In this document: in pieces, positions 1 through 11,971 of the stretch
Layout of the letters: each line of letters begins with the position of its first letter
Numbering within the stretch: the stretch's first letter is position 1
Source of the DNA: Pezizomycotina sp. ARF18
Lineage: Eukaryota; Ascomycota
Assembly: GCA_002224055.1 (NCBI GenBank)
Contig: AZLU01000156.1
Coordinates: 15,764 to 79,763 of the forward strand
Direction: 5' to 3'
Length of the DNA: 64,000 bases
Position numbers and translations under genes: made by a program
The notes under the pieces: model-generated
What the model was told of the DNA's origin: nothing
Database searches by the model: none
What the model saw: the letters and a program-made list of their open reading frames with translations, nothing else

Positions 1-2765
1 TCTTGAACATTCTGATAATATATTTCTACACCCCTTTGAGGCGTAGAGATACATGTAGGATGTTTCTCTTCTTTAGTGCATCTATCAAGGTTCTTGAAAA
101 TTTCGTTTGGATCCGCTAAAGGTTGAAATAATATGCCCTTTCGTCCCGCCCACTCGATTTACTATAATAACAAATGACTTGGACAAGCCAAGACTATGTA
201 TTTAGAAAAGAAGAGAAGGCAATAATAATGCAGGTTTTTTTCGCCGGTATAGAGACGCTACTTGAGTTACTTCTTAATGCTATATGATTTTTTTTTTTGC
301 CGTGTCTGATCCAAAGATAAATGCTAGTCAAAAAATTCTGTTTTTAACAATCATTTCATATTGATATCATCAGTAAAAAAAAAAAAAAAAATCAAAAACT
401 GGCAGCCAGAGAAGACTTCCTGAGAGTTACTTTATCCCTGATGATGGTCGCGTGGATCCTTTTCAAATCTTTGATATCAGAATATCTCTTCGTTCCTTTG
501 GAGTGTGGAATTCTATGTACACGCGCGGTTGAGTCAGTGAGGTTTATGAATGTTCTGTGATAATTCCTCCGCACCTCAGTAATGCGTTATCCGAACACCT
601 CTTTGGGGGTAAAGGTTCCATTATTATCGTAAATAAGGGATGTAAACGCTGTGAAAAGTAGTTTTGAGAAGAAAACAGGGATTCAAATGGAGAACAGGAA
701 GACGATCATCCAAATACAGTTCTTCTTTCATCAATTATCAGCTACTTCCGGCATTGATTTTGGCTATCAACGCCATATTCTGGCTGATTGTATACGAAAA
801 TAAAGACGAGGGAGTCGTTTGCTTCAATATTCTTTCTACTCGTGGGGTATTAAATTCATATAATTCGCTGCAAGTTTTGTGGCTACATCAAGCCATGATG
901 ATTGCGTAGGTTACATAGATCTGGATACTTTTGTTTATATTGCATCCCGGCGAATTGATATCATGATCGACGGTGTACATGCCACATACTAGAGGCCATA
1001 TATCTGCCTCTATATTTCTGACGGTATTATTATCTTATTTCACCCAGTAACAGAAAATAAGATCTATAGCAAATTGGCATGGCTCTTCCTGGCGAAATCT
1101 TATGGCGCGGACGAACAATCCTCCTTCACTTGAGCAGTTGACTTGGTTATTTATCTTTGTCGCGTTGCTGTAATCGCTTCCAAAGATTATAAGGTCCTTC
1201 ATAACTCTGTCGTCTCGGACCTTGCCATCGTCGTTTATGGTTTCCCAAGATATCCAAGTACCAGGTATTCTGCAGCTCTGGATCATTCAATGATTCTTAT
1301 AATATATAAAATTTAGAAGTATGAAGTAGTTAGAAGAGAAGTGAACATAAAGTAAATTTTGTTTGCTTCTATGCGCTCCTTATTTATTATATTGGTTAGT
1401 AGGGGAGCGCTGCGTTCCCCCCCTCCCCCCCCCTTGCTGCTTTGTGTAACCCCAAAATTTAAGCAGGTCTTGCGCTACAAGCAATTTAAATCGTCCACTC
1501 TCAAAAAATAAAAATAAAATCCACACACGACGATAGGGCTTTACCTCTTCCTGTTCTAATCCATCAATTCAAAGGAATCTCTAGACGGGTTGCCGCCCGT
1601 CCTTTCGCGTCTCATTGCGCCTATACTCCTCCGTTAGGCCATCGTAGCTTCTGCAGGCTCACGGCTTTTAATCTCTACCAGCTTCCTCAAATCCCAGCAG
1701 TTAACAGTATTCCTAAAAGGCTGCTTTAACGCCAGTTCACCGTGAAGGAGCAAACACCAACATCACGGCAGCTTCTTCCTCTTCCAACATCTTCTAGAAA
1801 GTATATCCCTCTTCACCACCAGCTTCCTCGTCATCACGGACACAGACAATCCTGGGTCATCCAAGGCCATGAACCAACAACCGCCGCACGCGTTGATCTT
1901 CACTGTGTGGCGTATTTCCCTTGCAATTCCCTCATATTACAGTCATATTGGCTTTCTAGCCCGGCTATAGCCCCACCCGTCGATGCGCGACTTTTTCATG
2001 AAGGCTCCGACGTCAAACGCCGAATTGTTCACTCGCTAAATAAGATCAAATACGTTTCCGGACAGTACAGCCTTTGTTTTTTTTTTTTTTTTTTTTTTTC
2101 CTTGCTCTGCTCAACGCCCACGGAGCTGAGAATGGATTTTGGCGCACCCCTCCAAGCAAAAAGCCCCAAGCCCTAAAGGAGTAGTGTCGCCATTCGGCGG
2201 CTATCCCGCGTTCCACGCGAGAGAGAGGGGGGGAGAAATCGAACCACCGAAAATACCGAAAATACCGACCGCCCCAATCTTTGCTGGGTGGACTCTTGCA
2301 CAACTCGCTAGGAAGGATTCAGCCACCCCAACCGACACATGTATCCCGAGTCAACGAGGGAAATGAAGAGCGAATATTTCGAAATGAAGACTCCGCGGTT
2401 TTCCCGTTTCAGAATCTAGACCTGCGCTGGAAGCAGGCTAGCAGAGGTGACGACCTCCTGTTTTGGGCAAAAAAGAGATCGAGATCACGGGCTTTTGAAG
2501 TTCAACGCCTCAGCACCAGTGCACCACCAGCACCCACTGTGCAAGTGTGGTGTGATCCATTGCATGAGGAGAATTAGACGAAGCTAAGTAGAAATTGGAA
2601 AGGACTGCCAATACCCAAACACCGAAGCACAATTTAAATAGCAGGGATTCTTTTGGAAGTGGAGGCGCCTCTTTTTCTCAGGTAAATGATTGTAATACCT
2701 GATTATACAACGACTTTTTCTGGAAAAAAAAATTTTTATTTTTAAACAGCCTTCTTTCTCTTCTC

Positions 2766-2812
<47 letters not shown>

Positions 2813-3019
2813 TTCTTCCTGCATTTTCTAGCTTCGTTTTATCGTACATACTTCCTGTCCGTGGTTCTGGGACGGACGCTTCGCTGGTTTTCTTTTCCGG
2901 TTCCACTGCGCTGGGAACGGCTGAAGGAAAAGAATTTAGGAGATAAATTTCACCGCCTAAAAAGAAAGAGCCCAACAAACGAATTTTGAGGTTTTTTTTT
3001 TTTTTTTGCGCATCCAGGG
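1..3019. other. Intergenic, no supported gene apart from one weak small ORF
   Basis: AT-rich at the left and more GC-rich from about 1.55 to 2.6 kb, which is probably upstream DNA of the methyltransferase gene. It holds A/T runs, including a 23-T run at 2077-2099 and a 31-T run followed directly by 13 A at 2769-2812. A short direct repeat (ccgaaaata twice) lies near 2246-2264. I see no conserved protein except the weak minus-strand candidate at 1035-1286. Confidence 0.5.
1035..1286 (-). CDS. Candidate small protein, unrecognised
   Basis: An ATG-initiated frame of 83 codons with three cysteines and mixed polar and hydrophobic composition. It has no signal peptide or recognisable domain. It stands alone in AT-rich DNA and I see no partner exons. 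It could be a chance frame. It is listed because its amino-acid composition is not the low-complexity kind that the A/T runs produce here. Confidence 0.2.
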   Translation of the reverse strand: MIQSCRIPGTWISWETINDDGKVRDDRVMKDLIIFGSDYSNATKINNQVNCSSEGGLFVRAIRFRQEEPCQFAIDLIFCYWVK

Positions 3020-4318
3020 ATGATCAACTCCCCAGATCAAGCCGCAGATGCCCACCACCACCGCGCCAGCACAGTGAGCAACGCCAGCAAGCGATGCGAT
3101 AACGATAGACTCCGTCAACGCCATCTTGCAATCTCACGGCGACAGCAATGGCAGTGGCAGCGGAGGTGGAAGCGGAGATCCGCCGTCAGGCTCAACCAAA
3201 GCAAATGGGACATGGAGATGCTGATGGAAGATACGGAATCGCTGCGGAGCTTCGTCGCCGAGCATGCGTTCGAGTACGGCCGCAGGTACGCCCGCAATAC
3301 GAATTGGCTGTTCCCCAGACGACGAGTCCGAAAGTGCGCGGCTGGATTTAGTGCACCATATTTATCTTTTACTGCTGGTCGATTGAGGCGAGCTAGTCGT
3401 CACCCGCAGCCGATAAAGAACCCCGAGTATATTCTCGACGTAGGGTGCGGGACGGAATCTGGTGCATCGACGCGGGCGATAAGTTCATGACGCGACGATA
3501 ATCGGAGACAGACGTTACGCGCGATACAGGTAAGAGACTAACTACAATTTCTTCTTTTTCTCCCTCTCCCTCTTATATACAAAATTCTTTCAATTCCTCG
3601 TCAGGTTCCTATGAACAATCGTCGGAAAGTTAATTCACGCTAACTTCCTCAAAAAAAAAAAAAAAAAAAAACAGCCGGAATGGGTCCCACCCAATGTCGC
3701 CTTCCAATGATAGACGACGCCGAGCTAGACTGGAACTTCGCCCACCTTCGACCTAATCACGTCCGCTACATGCGCGCGCAATCTCCGACTGGCCGCGCTT
3801 CTACCGCCAAACCTATCTCAACCTAAAACCCGGCGGCTATGCCGAATTCGTCGAACCAGAACTCGAATGCTACACCGACGACAATTCCCTCCCTCCCGAC
3901 GCAGACTTGCACCGCTTCACGCGCATGTACCACGACGCACAACAAGACTCGGACGTAAAACTAAAGATTTGCATTAACCATCCCAACATCATTGAGAGAA
4001 GCGGGCTTTGTCGATGTGACGAGTTGGTTAAGAAGGTGCCGTGTAATGTGTGGCCGAAGAGTCAGAGGATGAAGGAGCTCGGTGCATTTTCGCTGATGAG
4101 TTGCCTTGATGGGGCTGACGGCAGTGTTTGAAGCTGTTTACGGCGGTTTATGGGTGGACGGTGGAGCAGGTGTGGGAGTTTACCGCGAGGTTGAAGAGGG
4201 AGCTGAAGAATCCGAGTACCATATATACTTCAAGTACCACTTTATAACAGCGAGGAAGCCGGAGGTGATGGTGGTGGTAGCAGTAGCTCTGCTAGCGATG
4301 GAGCTCGGCATTGCATGA
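3020..4318 (+). CDS. LaeA-like SAM-dependent methyltransferase
   Basis: A class I S-adenosylmethionine methyltransferase of the fungal LaeA/TAM type. Across frames the order is: a low-complexity N-terminus rich in Gly, Ser and Asp; the family-typical stretch around SLRSFVAEHAFEYGRRYA; then EYILDVGCGT, the glycine-rich SAM-binding motif I; and after the intron PEWVPPNVAF, an acidic DDAELDW stretch, the LKPGGYAEF motif and a C-terminal aromatic segment. An intron at 3530-3674 runs from gtaaga to acag, with a gctaac branch site followed by a run of about 22 A before the acceptor. The frame changes at least four times; near 4150, VYGGLW and GWTVEQVW join if one G is restored in a G run. LaeA relatives influence secondary metabolism and development, but this large family is functionally diverse, so no pathway is assigned. 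The start is the ATG at 3020. Confidence 0.8.
3530..3674 (+). other. Intron of the methyltransferase gene with a poly-A run before the acceptor
   Basis: Donor gtaaga and acceptor acag. The branch-like gctaac is followed by ttcctc and then about 22 consecutive A. Removing it joins the codons for ..YAIQ to PEWVPPN, as expected in this family. The A run lies where a polypyrimidine tract is normally found. Confidence 0.75.
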
Positions 4319-4962
4319 GTAGGAAAGTTTGTGGACAATACCCCCGCTTCTCCTGCCGTTTATTTCGCTTCTGCCTTTTTTGCGGTTTCTGCTGTTTTGA
4401 TTTCAGTCTATGTTAGGGCTGTAATGTGCCAGGTTTTTCGTTCGGGTTCTTTCCAGCGATGCTAAATTGCAAGGCGCTCACGGTGTTTATATGGAGTTTC
4501 TTCCTTAGTGTATACTATTCATTGCTAGACACTTCAGATCTAGAAATTCAATACGTGGAGAGAGCTCTTTACAAGGCTCATCTAGCGAGATCTGACCAAG
4601 AAAACACACTTTCAACACGGGTATTTTCGGTGATCGAATTACCTCCTCTAAGATATAAACCAGCCGTAATCAACGATACGCACGAGGCGAACGTCAGTAA
4701 TAGCTATGAAGCATGATATATATACTTTCTCTGTTCCTTTAAAACTTCAAGTAAAAAAACAAGTTTTATTAACGCCGATTTTTAAACAAAAAAATGATGA
4801 ATAGCAGTGAAATCAAAGAAGGGTAACCATGAGTTATAAAATTCCCATAACGGAAATTCTCTAAAAAAAAAAAAAAAAGCAATGGGTTTTTTTCAAAAAA
4901 AAAAAAAAAAGTCATAAGGAGTATTTCCTCCCACCAGAACCACAAAGAAAGGAAAAAGTCGC
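4319..4962. other. Convergent 3' intergenic region
   Basis: DNA between the ends of the methyltransferase and V-ATPase C genes. An open stretch at 4426-4716 has no recognisable protein character and is probably 3' UTR. Two A runs lie at about 4863-4878 and 4898-4911. Confidence 0.5.
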
Positions 4963-6362
4963 TCAGGCAACTTCGAACAAGTACTCCACGAACGGCGCGT
5001 AATCCTCCCGCCGCCGTGCGAAGCCGTAAACTCCGCAACGCTAGCGTCATCCTTCCTCTTAATCTTTCCCTTCTTATCCCTGCCATACGCATTGCCACCA
5101 AAAAGTCGTACTTCTTCTCCAGTTCGTCCTTCGCCTTCCTGATAAACTTCCCTCCCTTTTTCTCAGGCTCCAGGAATATCCGCTGACGAACTCCAGCGGC
5201 AAACCGTACCTCAGTACCGTCTCCACGAACACCCTGAGCGTCTTTACGTGCATCCAGCCGGAAACGCACTCCGAGTACCGTTCGGCCCATCCTCAGCGTC
5301 TCCCCCCAGAGCTTATCAACCTGCTCCTCGACGCTCTTGGCTTCCTTCGCTTCGTCGGCTTCGGACGTCGCTGAGTAAGAGAAATCGCGGGGTGCCCACT
5401 TGTTTTCTCTACACTTGTGGGTAAACTCGGCCGAGTGCTTCTTGAACACGACGACGGAGAAGAGGACGAACTCGGAGTCGTCGGAGATGCGGTTCGCGAG
5501 CGCGGACGACCATGTCGCAAATCGTTTCGTAGGAGTTTAGGAAGTCCTTTTCGGCTGTTTTGGGACGGCGACGAAGATGTTGGTGAGGTACTCACTGTCG
5601 GGGATGAAGTGTTCCTTGCGGAGGATCGAGGCGAGGGAGCGGGTCGAGAGGTTGCCTCTGTAAAGAAGAATAACAATCGTTTTTTAGCTTCGGGTACGAA
5701 GATGAGAATGTTGGTGGAGGTTGGCCTTACTGCTGCTTCCTGTGTATTGCCTGCAGGTTACCCTTGGCCGCCTGGAAAGCGCCGTACTTGCTCTTGATGT
5801 CGTTGTCTAGCTGGCCTATTTCCTATTTTTCGAAAGAATAGTATTATCTTAGCAAAACAAATATTATGCAAGTTGCTTCTGAGATATACCTCCGTACCTT
5901 CTTCAGCACATCGATAATCTGCTCGATAGGTCTATTCATTCCGAAATTTACTCTTATTCCACTTGAAATTGCGTATGTACTGGTCGAAAGGTTCTACAAT
6001 GAAACGTCCATATTAGCATCAACATCCTCTCTTCACTTGAAGGAACTTCTTCATAGAAAATTACTTACTCTCCTCGACCAGCTTATTCTCCGCCGCCCTC
6101 CTCTCGTCGTCGTCGAAGATCTGCTTTATGACGTCCGCCGTCTTCGCTACCGTGGCCTCCGTGGACGAGTCCAGCTTCGACAGCTCGTCGGCCTGCAGGA
6201 CGAGGGCGTCCAGGGTTCCGATCTTAAACTCGGGGACCCTGAACTCTATCAGCGTCGCCTCGCTGGAGTTGACTATGTTCTGCACGGCCCGGAAGGCATC
6301 CTCGGAGTGGTTGGAGGAGACGATGGAGTTCGGGAGGAGACGAGGAGGTAGGTGCCCGACAT
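4963..6362 (-). CDS. VMA5: V-type proton ATPase subunit C
   Basis: Stator subunit C of the vacuolar H+-ATPase V1 sector, which bridges V1 and V0 on the cytosolic face of vacuoles and endosomes. The N-terminus MSGTYLLVS leads into [22 protein letters not shown], a subunit C hallmark. Next come the exon with [13 protein letters not shown], and [13 protein letters not shown]. Later frames give [46 protein letters not shown] and [12 protein letters not shown]. They also give the family signature (W)[19 protein letters not shown] and the C-terminus [14 protein letters not shown]. Three short introns of 73-75 nt sit at 5994-6068, 5823-5897 and 5658-5730. At least four one-base frame changes interrupt it. 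The start is the ATG at 6362. It is divergent from the prolyl-tRNA synthetase gene. Confidence 0.9.
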
Positions 6363-6786
6363 CGTGCCCTTGTATATCTGCTTATGTTTTTTGTTGATGA
6401 AGGGCGTGTGTGGTGGTGGAGGAAGATGGAAGTTTTAACGGGTTATTGGTGGAAGGTGGGATTTTAGCAATTAGCTGAGGTCATAAGGGCCATGCTGTTT
6501 TATTAAGAAAAATTTAGTGGTAAAACGTAGTGGGGCTCTTTTGGGCAGTAGCTGGCGGGTTTGGTGCATGAATTATTATTATTATTATTGAGTTCTGCGC
6601 CGAAGCTTCCAAAACCTCCGAAGGCAACGAAACAGTTTAAACAATTTTGTATCATACGACATTTTCAAAAAAAAAAAAAAAACTGCATTCGTGAAGCATT
6701 TTTATTACTACCTAGGTTCTCAATTTAGATCCCGTTAGATTCTTTATATAGCTACCAGTCAATAGGTATATCCACTCTAATTGACG
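6363..6786. promoter_or_regulatory. Divergent promoter region, VMA5 / mitochondrial ProRS
   Basis: 424 bp between two divergently transcribed start codons. It contains a short (att)n stretch near 6572-6590 and a 15-A run near 6667. No specific factor site is claimed. Confidence 0.45.
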
Positions 6787-9050
6787 ATGATACCGTTCTC
6801 CCCGAGGTCAATCTGTCGCGCCTGCGCAGGTTCTATCCTCCGGCAGCCCCGCACAACCCTGCAGCTAAAGCTCAAGGGTCGGCCCAGCAGCGTTCGGTGC
6901 ATAGTGGTAAGACTGTTACTCTCAATCTCTCTTCAATCTCTCAAATCATAGATCGAAGCTGATTTGTCGTCAATTGTTGCCAGACCGACAGCCGTACCCG
7001 AACCTCTAACTTCTGGGGCCCCGTCACCGTCTCGAGCAAAGGGAAGAACGAAGATGAGGACGTCCACGACTTACTGTCAGGGCGGGCTTCCTGAGGCAAG
7101 CGTACGCGGGGATATTCCACATGCTGCCGCTAGGCGTCAGGGTGCAGGAGAAGATCGAGAAGCTGATAGATAAGAAATGAAGAAGCTCGGTACATTTCCC
7201 AAACTTCACACCGTTCGGATGGTTTCTGGCTGCTAATTGGAGTTGGACTGTCACTGTTTAGGTGCGTCGAAGGTTTCCCTTTCCGCTATATCGTCAGAAC
7301 AGCTGTGGAAGCAGACGGACAGGCTGGATAAAGTCGGGAAGGAGGTCAGTCGAGCTCAATTCCTTATTCCAGTACGGCTCAGCAAAAGTCGAGAAGGAGC
7401 TAACGGCCACACTCTCAGGATATAGCTTTTCAGATTCAAAGACAGGAAGGATAAAAGGTTCCTCCTCGCGCCGACGCACGAAGAAGAGATTACAAGTTTA
7501 GTCAGGGACGCCGTAAGCTCGTACAAGCAGCTACCGATCAGGGTTTACCAAATATGTGCGCTTCTACTTTATTCGCACCATTTGACATTCTTCGGAGCTT
7601 ATAAATTCGTTTATATACAGCGCGAAAGTACCGCGACGAACGCCGACCCCGCGGTGCCTCCTACGCGGCCGCGAGTTCACGATGAAGGATCTGTACACCT
7701 TCGACATCTCCTCCACGGAAGCATTAACGACGTACAAACGAGTCCAGCAGGCGTACAGGAGCATATTCGACGAGCTCACGATCCCGTACTTGGTCTGCCA
7801 GGCCGATACCGGTGCCATGGCGGCAGCTTGTCGCACGAGTTCCACTTCGCGTCGGAGATCGGGAGGATACGTTCGTCCAGTGCACGAACTGCGGCTTTGC
7901 GGCTAACGAGGAGAGCATGACCGCGCTGCCGCCGAAGCTCGGGGCAAGAACTGCCGGCACCGAAGGATGTGGTCGTGTGGCATGGGAATAAGTCGGGATC
8001 GGTTGACGCTAGTGAAGGTGTACTTTCCTAGGAGGTCCTCGGAGACTATATTTGACTCGGATGGGAAGGATGAGAAGACGATATGGAAGGTTAATGAGGT
8101 CAACGTGCACGCCGTACGGAGATATCGGTAGCGGGAAGGACGAATTAGACCCAGCGTCGATTCGGCGAATGCGTACCGCAGTGGGAGAGTAATTTCACCG
8201 CGTATCCCGCCGGCCAGGACGGTAAGAATCCCGTGTACAGCAAAATCGTCAAGCTGTACGACTGCAGATTACTCGAAGGCGACGGCGTCAGCAAGCTCAG
8301 CACGTTCTCTAACCACGCCGACGTCACGTTCTCCCCGACCGAAGGCATTGGCTCAACAACTACTGAAGCATCGCATACTTCCAGCAGCACTTCGGCGAGT
8401 ATACATCCAAGCAATACCCACGAGCATAATAATAAGGCACCCATCCTCTACAGACGAGGAAGACTTCCGCTGAACCTCCTCCGCGTAACCCACGGCGACC
8501 GGGTCCCGAATGCCAGACCGGGCAGCTTAACACCACGACCACGATAGAGCTCGGCCACACGTTCACCTCGGCACGCGGTATTCGGACCCGCTGGGGGCGT
8601 TCGCGAAGATGTCGATCAGGATTACGTACCGCTGGAGATGGGGTGCCACGGCATCGGCGTGACGAGAATGATTACCGCCGTTGCGGATGCGCTGAGGGAT
8701 GCGAAGGGTCTGTGCTGGCCGACTGCTATGCGCCGTTTGCGGTCGTGATCGTTTATTCCGGTGAGGAGGCGGATATGTGGGCACGGAGCGGTGGGGAGGA
8801 GTGTATGATATGCTGGTCGGTTCGAACGGTCCTGTCGTTGCTCCGATGATGTTATACTGGACGATAGGAAGCAAGGGCTTGTGTGGAAGATGAAGATGCT
8901 GATCTCATTGGGTACAGCGTCATGGTCGTTGTAGGTAGGAGATGGAAGGAAGGCGAGAAAGTCGTGGAGGTGCAGCAGCGGAGGACGGGTCTGAAGAGGG
9001 AGATCGATCTGGAGGAGCTTGAGACGGAGATTCTGATGATGCTGAGGTAG
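6787..9050 (+). CDS. AIM10: Prolyl-tRNA synthetase, probably mitochondrial
   Basis: Class II aminoacyl-tRNA synthetase charging tRNA-Pro. The N-terminus ([20 protein letters not shown]) is basic and Ser/Arg-rich, like a mitochondrial presequence. Conserved blocks in order are: [83 protein letters not shown] and [18 protein letters not shown]. They are followed by [17 protein letters not shown] and a C-terminal anticodon-binding region ending [11 protein letters not shown]. This is the short bacterial-like ProRS type. Introns fall near 7189-7260, 7342-7417 and 7557-7620. It is among the most fragmented genes here; at the REFTMKD motif the frames join if one G is restored in GG. The symbol AIM10 is the yeast mitochondrial ProRS and is assigned by type. 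Confidence 0.88.
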
Positions 9051-9312
9051 TATCCTTCACGTTCGTCGTAGGAACAGTGCATGATACAGGTAGTCTTATT
9101 CTTTTTACGGGGAATTGTATGTATGTACAGGTATAATTACAAGTTTTTTTTTCTAAAGGTCTCCAAGCATGACAAACAGTAGTCATTCTTCATCTCCTGT
9201 TCTCCAGCACTTAAGCTCCTTATGTCCAGCGGTATAGAACGTCAAAATAAAAAACAACGGATTACACTACCGATGCCAGAGATCCGGTAGTATTTGTACA
9301 TTAGAGAAAATG

Positions 9313-9871
9313 CTATTCAACGACAACAATAATGTCACCGCTCCGCTCATTATACCGCGGGCGCAGAATAGCCGCCGGCGCCGACTTCTTCTTCTTCCCG
9401 ATTTCCCTTCCGCCGCCGTCTTCTTCTTCTTCGGTGCTCCCTTGCCCTTCTCCTTCAGCCTAAATCGCCCGTAAACCTCGTTGTTAGCACCACACATTCT
9501 CTCCCTATCTCCAGCAAATTGAGGTTTGTAGGAAATAACATACGCCTCAACTTCTCATGCCTCCAAATCTCCCTTCGTCCAAAAGCTCAGGTCGGGAAGT
9601 CCCGCACCATGTCGTAAAAGCCGTACTTCTTCCTCGGTAGTACTCCACCATCGAGGTCCCCGTAGGCGTTCGCGGAGGATTTGTTACCAGTGCGTATGCC
9701 GTCGGGGTTGTAGGTTGTTTGGAAAATGCGGCATTGTACCTAGAAAATAACCCCTCTGAATTAGCAATTGGGGTTGTGGAGGAGGATTGTGGAGAAAGGG
9801 TTGTAGAGGACCTTCATGAGCTTCAGCATGCGCTGGCCGAGCTGCGTGGCGTAGAATTTGGGACCTGCCAT
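9313..9871 (-). CDS. RSM27: Mitochondrial small-subunit ribosomal protein mS33 (Rsm27)
   Basis: A small basic subunit of the mitochondrial ribosome. Exon 1 encodes MAGPKFYATQLGQRMLKLMK. An intron from gtcctc to ttctag (gctaat branch site) ends near 9733. The next exon reads VQCRIFQTTYNPDGIRTGNK, matching the Rsm27 pattern of a short N-terminus followed by an F/YNPxGIRTG block. Across frame changes come a K-I-L-R-E-R-L-R-G block, SMVEYY, PRKKYGFYDMVRDFP, and near the end RLKEKGKGAPKKKK, the hallmark basic motif, followed by a Lys-rich tail. My reading is that one coding sequence is broken by at least three one-base changes. The 3' end is uncertain: 9313 is the stop of the frame giving the most natural Lys-rich tail. 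It is divergent from HEM25 and convergent with the ProRS gene. Confidence 0.75.
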
Positions 9872-10599
9872 TTGCTGATTGTGAGAGCGGGAGCTAATGG
9901 CAGCGCTCCCCTGGTGAATTGGAAATTGTTTTGTTGTTCGTAGTCTCTTTTGATATGGATGGTGATGATTGGACGTTGGAGGTTACTTTTTCGATAATTA
10001 CTTAGTTCAATTTTCGGGGTTTGCGCTAGGAGATGTTGTTGTCTGGCGTTACCCGTTTTTCGGTGGTAATGGAAAGTGGTGTCGCCCAATAAAATCTCTG
10101 CGGAAAGGATTTATCCGGCGGCGCACGGCAAGCATGCAGCTAATCCCCTGTTTATGACGATATTGGAGAGGGATTGTGACTGTCACCGCCGACTGCCCAT
10201 TCGTCCCTATCCTAACCCAAAATCTCACCTCCTCAGCCATTACTTCATATAAAGCGGTCAATTGACTCCTCTCGAGGTTTCTTGAACTTTCAAGCTATCC
10301 ATCTTGTTTTTTTTTTTTTTTAATACCTTCAGAAGCTTCCAGGATGCCGTCGACGGTTGTATAGTAGCGGCCTGACCACGACCGGAAGCTCACGGACATA
10401 TACAAAGAAAGTCCAACACTACGCCGCAGAGAGCAAACTTTTGATTCTATACTTAAGTATACCACGGGCGCAAGCAGATTCAACATCTTTCATACATCTT
10501 TAAATTGCGCAATTCAACCATACCCATTAACAATCCTCAAATTCCTACCAAGAACCATTACCCGCGAACCCCGCCAAAATAACCCACCATACCCCCACC
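9872..10599. promoter_or_regulatory. Divergent promoter region, RSM27 / HEM25
   Basis: 728 bp between two start codons of nuclear genes for mitochondrial proteins. It carries a 15-T run near 10307. The HEM25 side, about 10490-10600, is C/A-rich, as is common just upstream of ascomycete start codons (accATGG context at 10600). No other gene is seen. Confidence 0.45.
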
Positions 10600-11616
10600 A
10601 TGGCGCCCTCACCAACAACAACAGCAACCACCCCGCCCCGCAAAAACACAAGAAACTACCCTCTCCTCAAAAAGTAATATCCTACCGACACCCCCATCCT
10701 CCCTCAACATCTACAAGCACTTCGCCTCCGGCCTCGCGGGCGGTACCGTATCCGCCATAATCCTCCAACCCGCCGACCTACTAAAACCCGCGTCCAGCAG
10801 GCGAAATCATCAACTTTACTCTCCAGCATACGTACAATCCTCTCCGGTCCCTCCCCATACGTACCCTATGGCGCGGCGCTGTTCCTCCGCGATACGCTCT
10901 GGATTAGGTAGCGGATTGTATTTTACTACGCTGGATACGATGCGTAAAGCCGTCGCCGCGGCATCCTCTTCTTCTACCTCCTCCAATAACAAAACATCGA
11001 CAACGGGAGCACTAACGTCATCACCAGTAACGAATTTATTGACCGGCGCAACAGCGCGCGTATTCGCTGGCTTCGTAATGATGCCGATTACAGTGATAAA
11101 AGTCCGCTACGAATCCTCTTTCTACAGCTATAATTCCATCGCGGATGCTGGGGGGGATATATACAGAAAAGAAGGCTTTAGGGGTTTTTTTTCGGGGTTT
11201 GGTGCGACGGCGATACGTGATGCGCCGTACGCGGTGTTTACGTTAGTTTCTATGAGGCTGCGAAGGGGGTACTCAATAAAGCCCTCGGGGATGGTAGCGG
11301 GGAGATTAAAGCGACGACAACAACAATAGTAAACCTTTCATCCGGTTTGATTGCGGGCGCGTGCGCGACTGCTGTAACGAATCCGTTCGATGCGCTGAAG
11401 ACTAGGATTCAGCTGTTCCCCGGTGAGTACGGGAATATGTGGATTGCCGCGAGGAGGGTGTTACGGGAGGAAGGACCGAGGGCGCTGTTTGATGGTTTGG
11501 GGTTAAGGATGGGGAGGAAGGCGCTTAGCAGTGCGCTCGCGTGGACGGCGTACGAGGAAGGTATGAGGCGGTGGGCGAAGGCCGCGAGGAGCGAGGAGAG
11601 TAAGTCGTTGAGTTGA
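10600..11616 (+). CDS. HEM25: Mitochondrial glycine transporter, SLC25A38/Hem25 type
   Basis: An inner-membrane mitochondrial carrier that imports glycine for haem synthesis. Three carrier repeats are visible. Repeat 1 has [28 protein letters not shown]. Repeat 2 has LLTGATARVFAGFVMMPITVIKVRYES, with YRKEGFRGFFSGFGATAIRDAPYA after it. Repeat 3 has SSGLIAGACATAVTNPFDALKTRIQ, followed by REEGPRALFDGLGLRMGRKALSSALAW. The P-x-D/E-x-x-K/R signature is present in repeats 1 and 3 and occurs as MPITVIKVR in repeat 2, as in SLC25A38 proteins. The Ser/Thr-rich linker between repeats 1 and 2 is long. No intron is needed. About three one-base changes break the frame between 10670 and 11340. It is convergent with the glycine cleavage T-protein gene. 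Confidence 0.9.
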
Positions 11617-11971
11617 ACAGTAGATGAAGAAGGTCCTCTCCACTATTTTTTCCTTAATTTATACGCTCGACGTCGCTACTTTGCTTATGTTTACGATGCA
11701 TGTTTTTCCTTTTGTATAATATATCTTTTTTTGGTGGAAGGGCATGGAAAGCATTAATGATGTACATATAATTTATATCCACCTAATGAGCAGAACAAAA
11801 AAAGCATTCTTGAGCATAAATCATTTATACCAAAGGAATTATATGTGAAGAACAATAATACTCAATTACTTGTACATTTACATCCTCTCTACCTCTCCAA
11901 CAAACTTTTAACACTACTACATACACTACATCACATCAACAACCTTTTTTCTTACTTTCTTTTTAAACTCC
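11617..11971. other. Convergent 3' intergenic region
   Basis: 355 bp of AT-rich sequence between the ends of HEM25 and GCV1, with no gene. Both 3' UTRs and polyadenylation signals must lie here. Confidence 0.6.

Noticed and set aside
2046-2303. Frames with long Lys or Phe stretches beside A/T runs here and elsewhere
   Set aside because: They are translations of homopolymers with no conserved sequence on either side.
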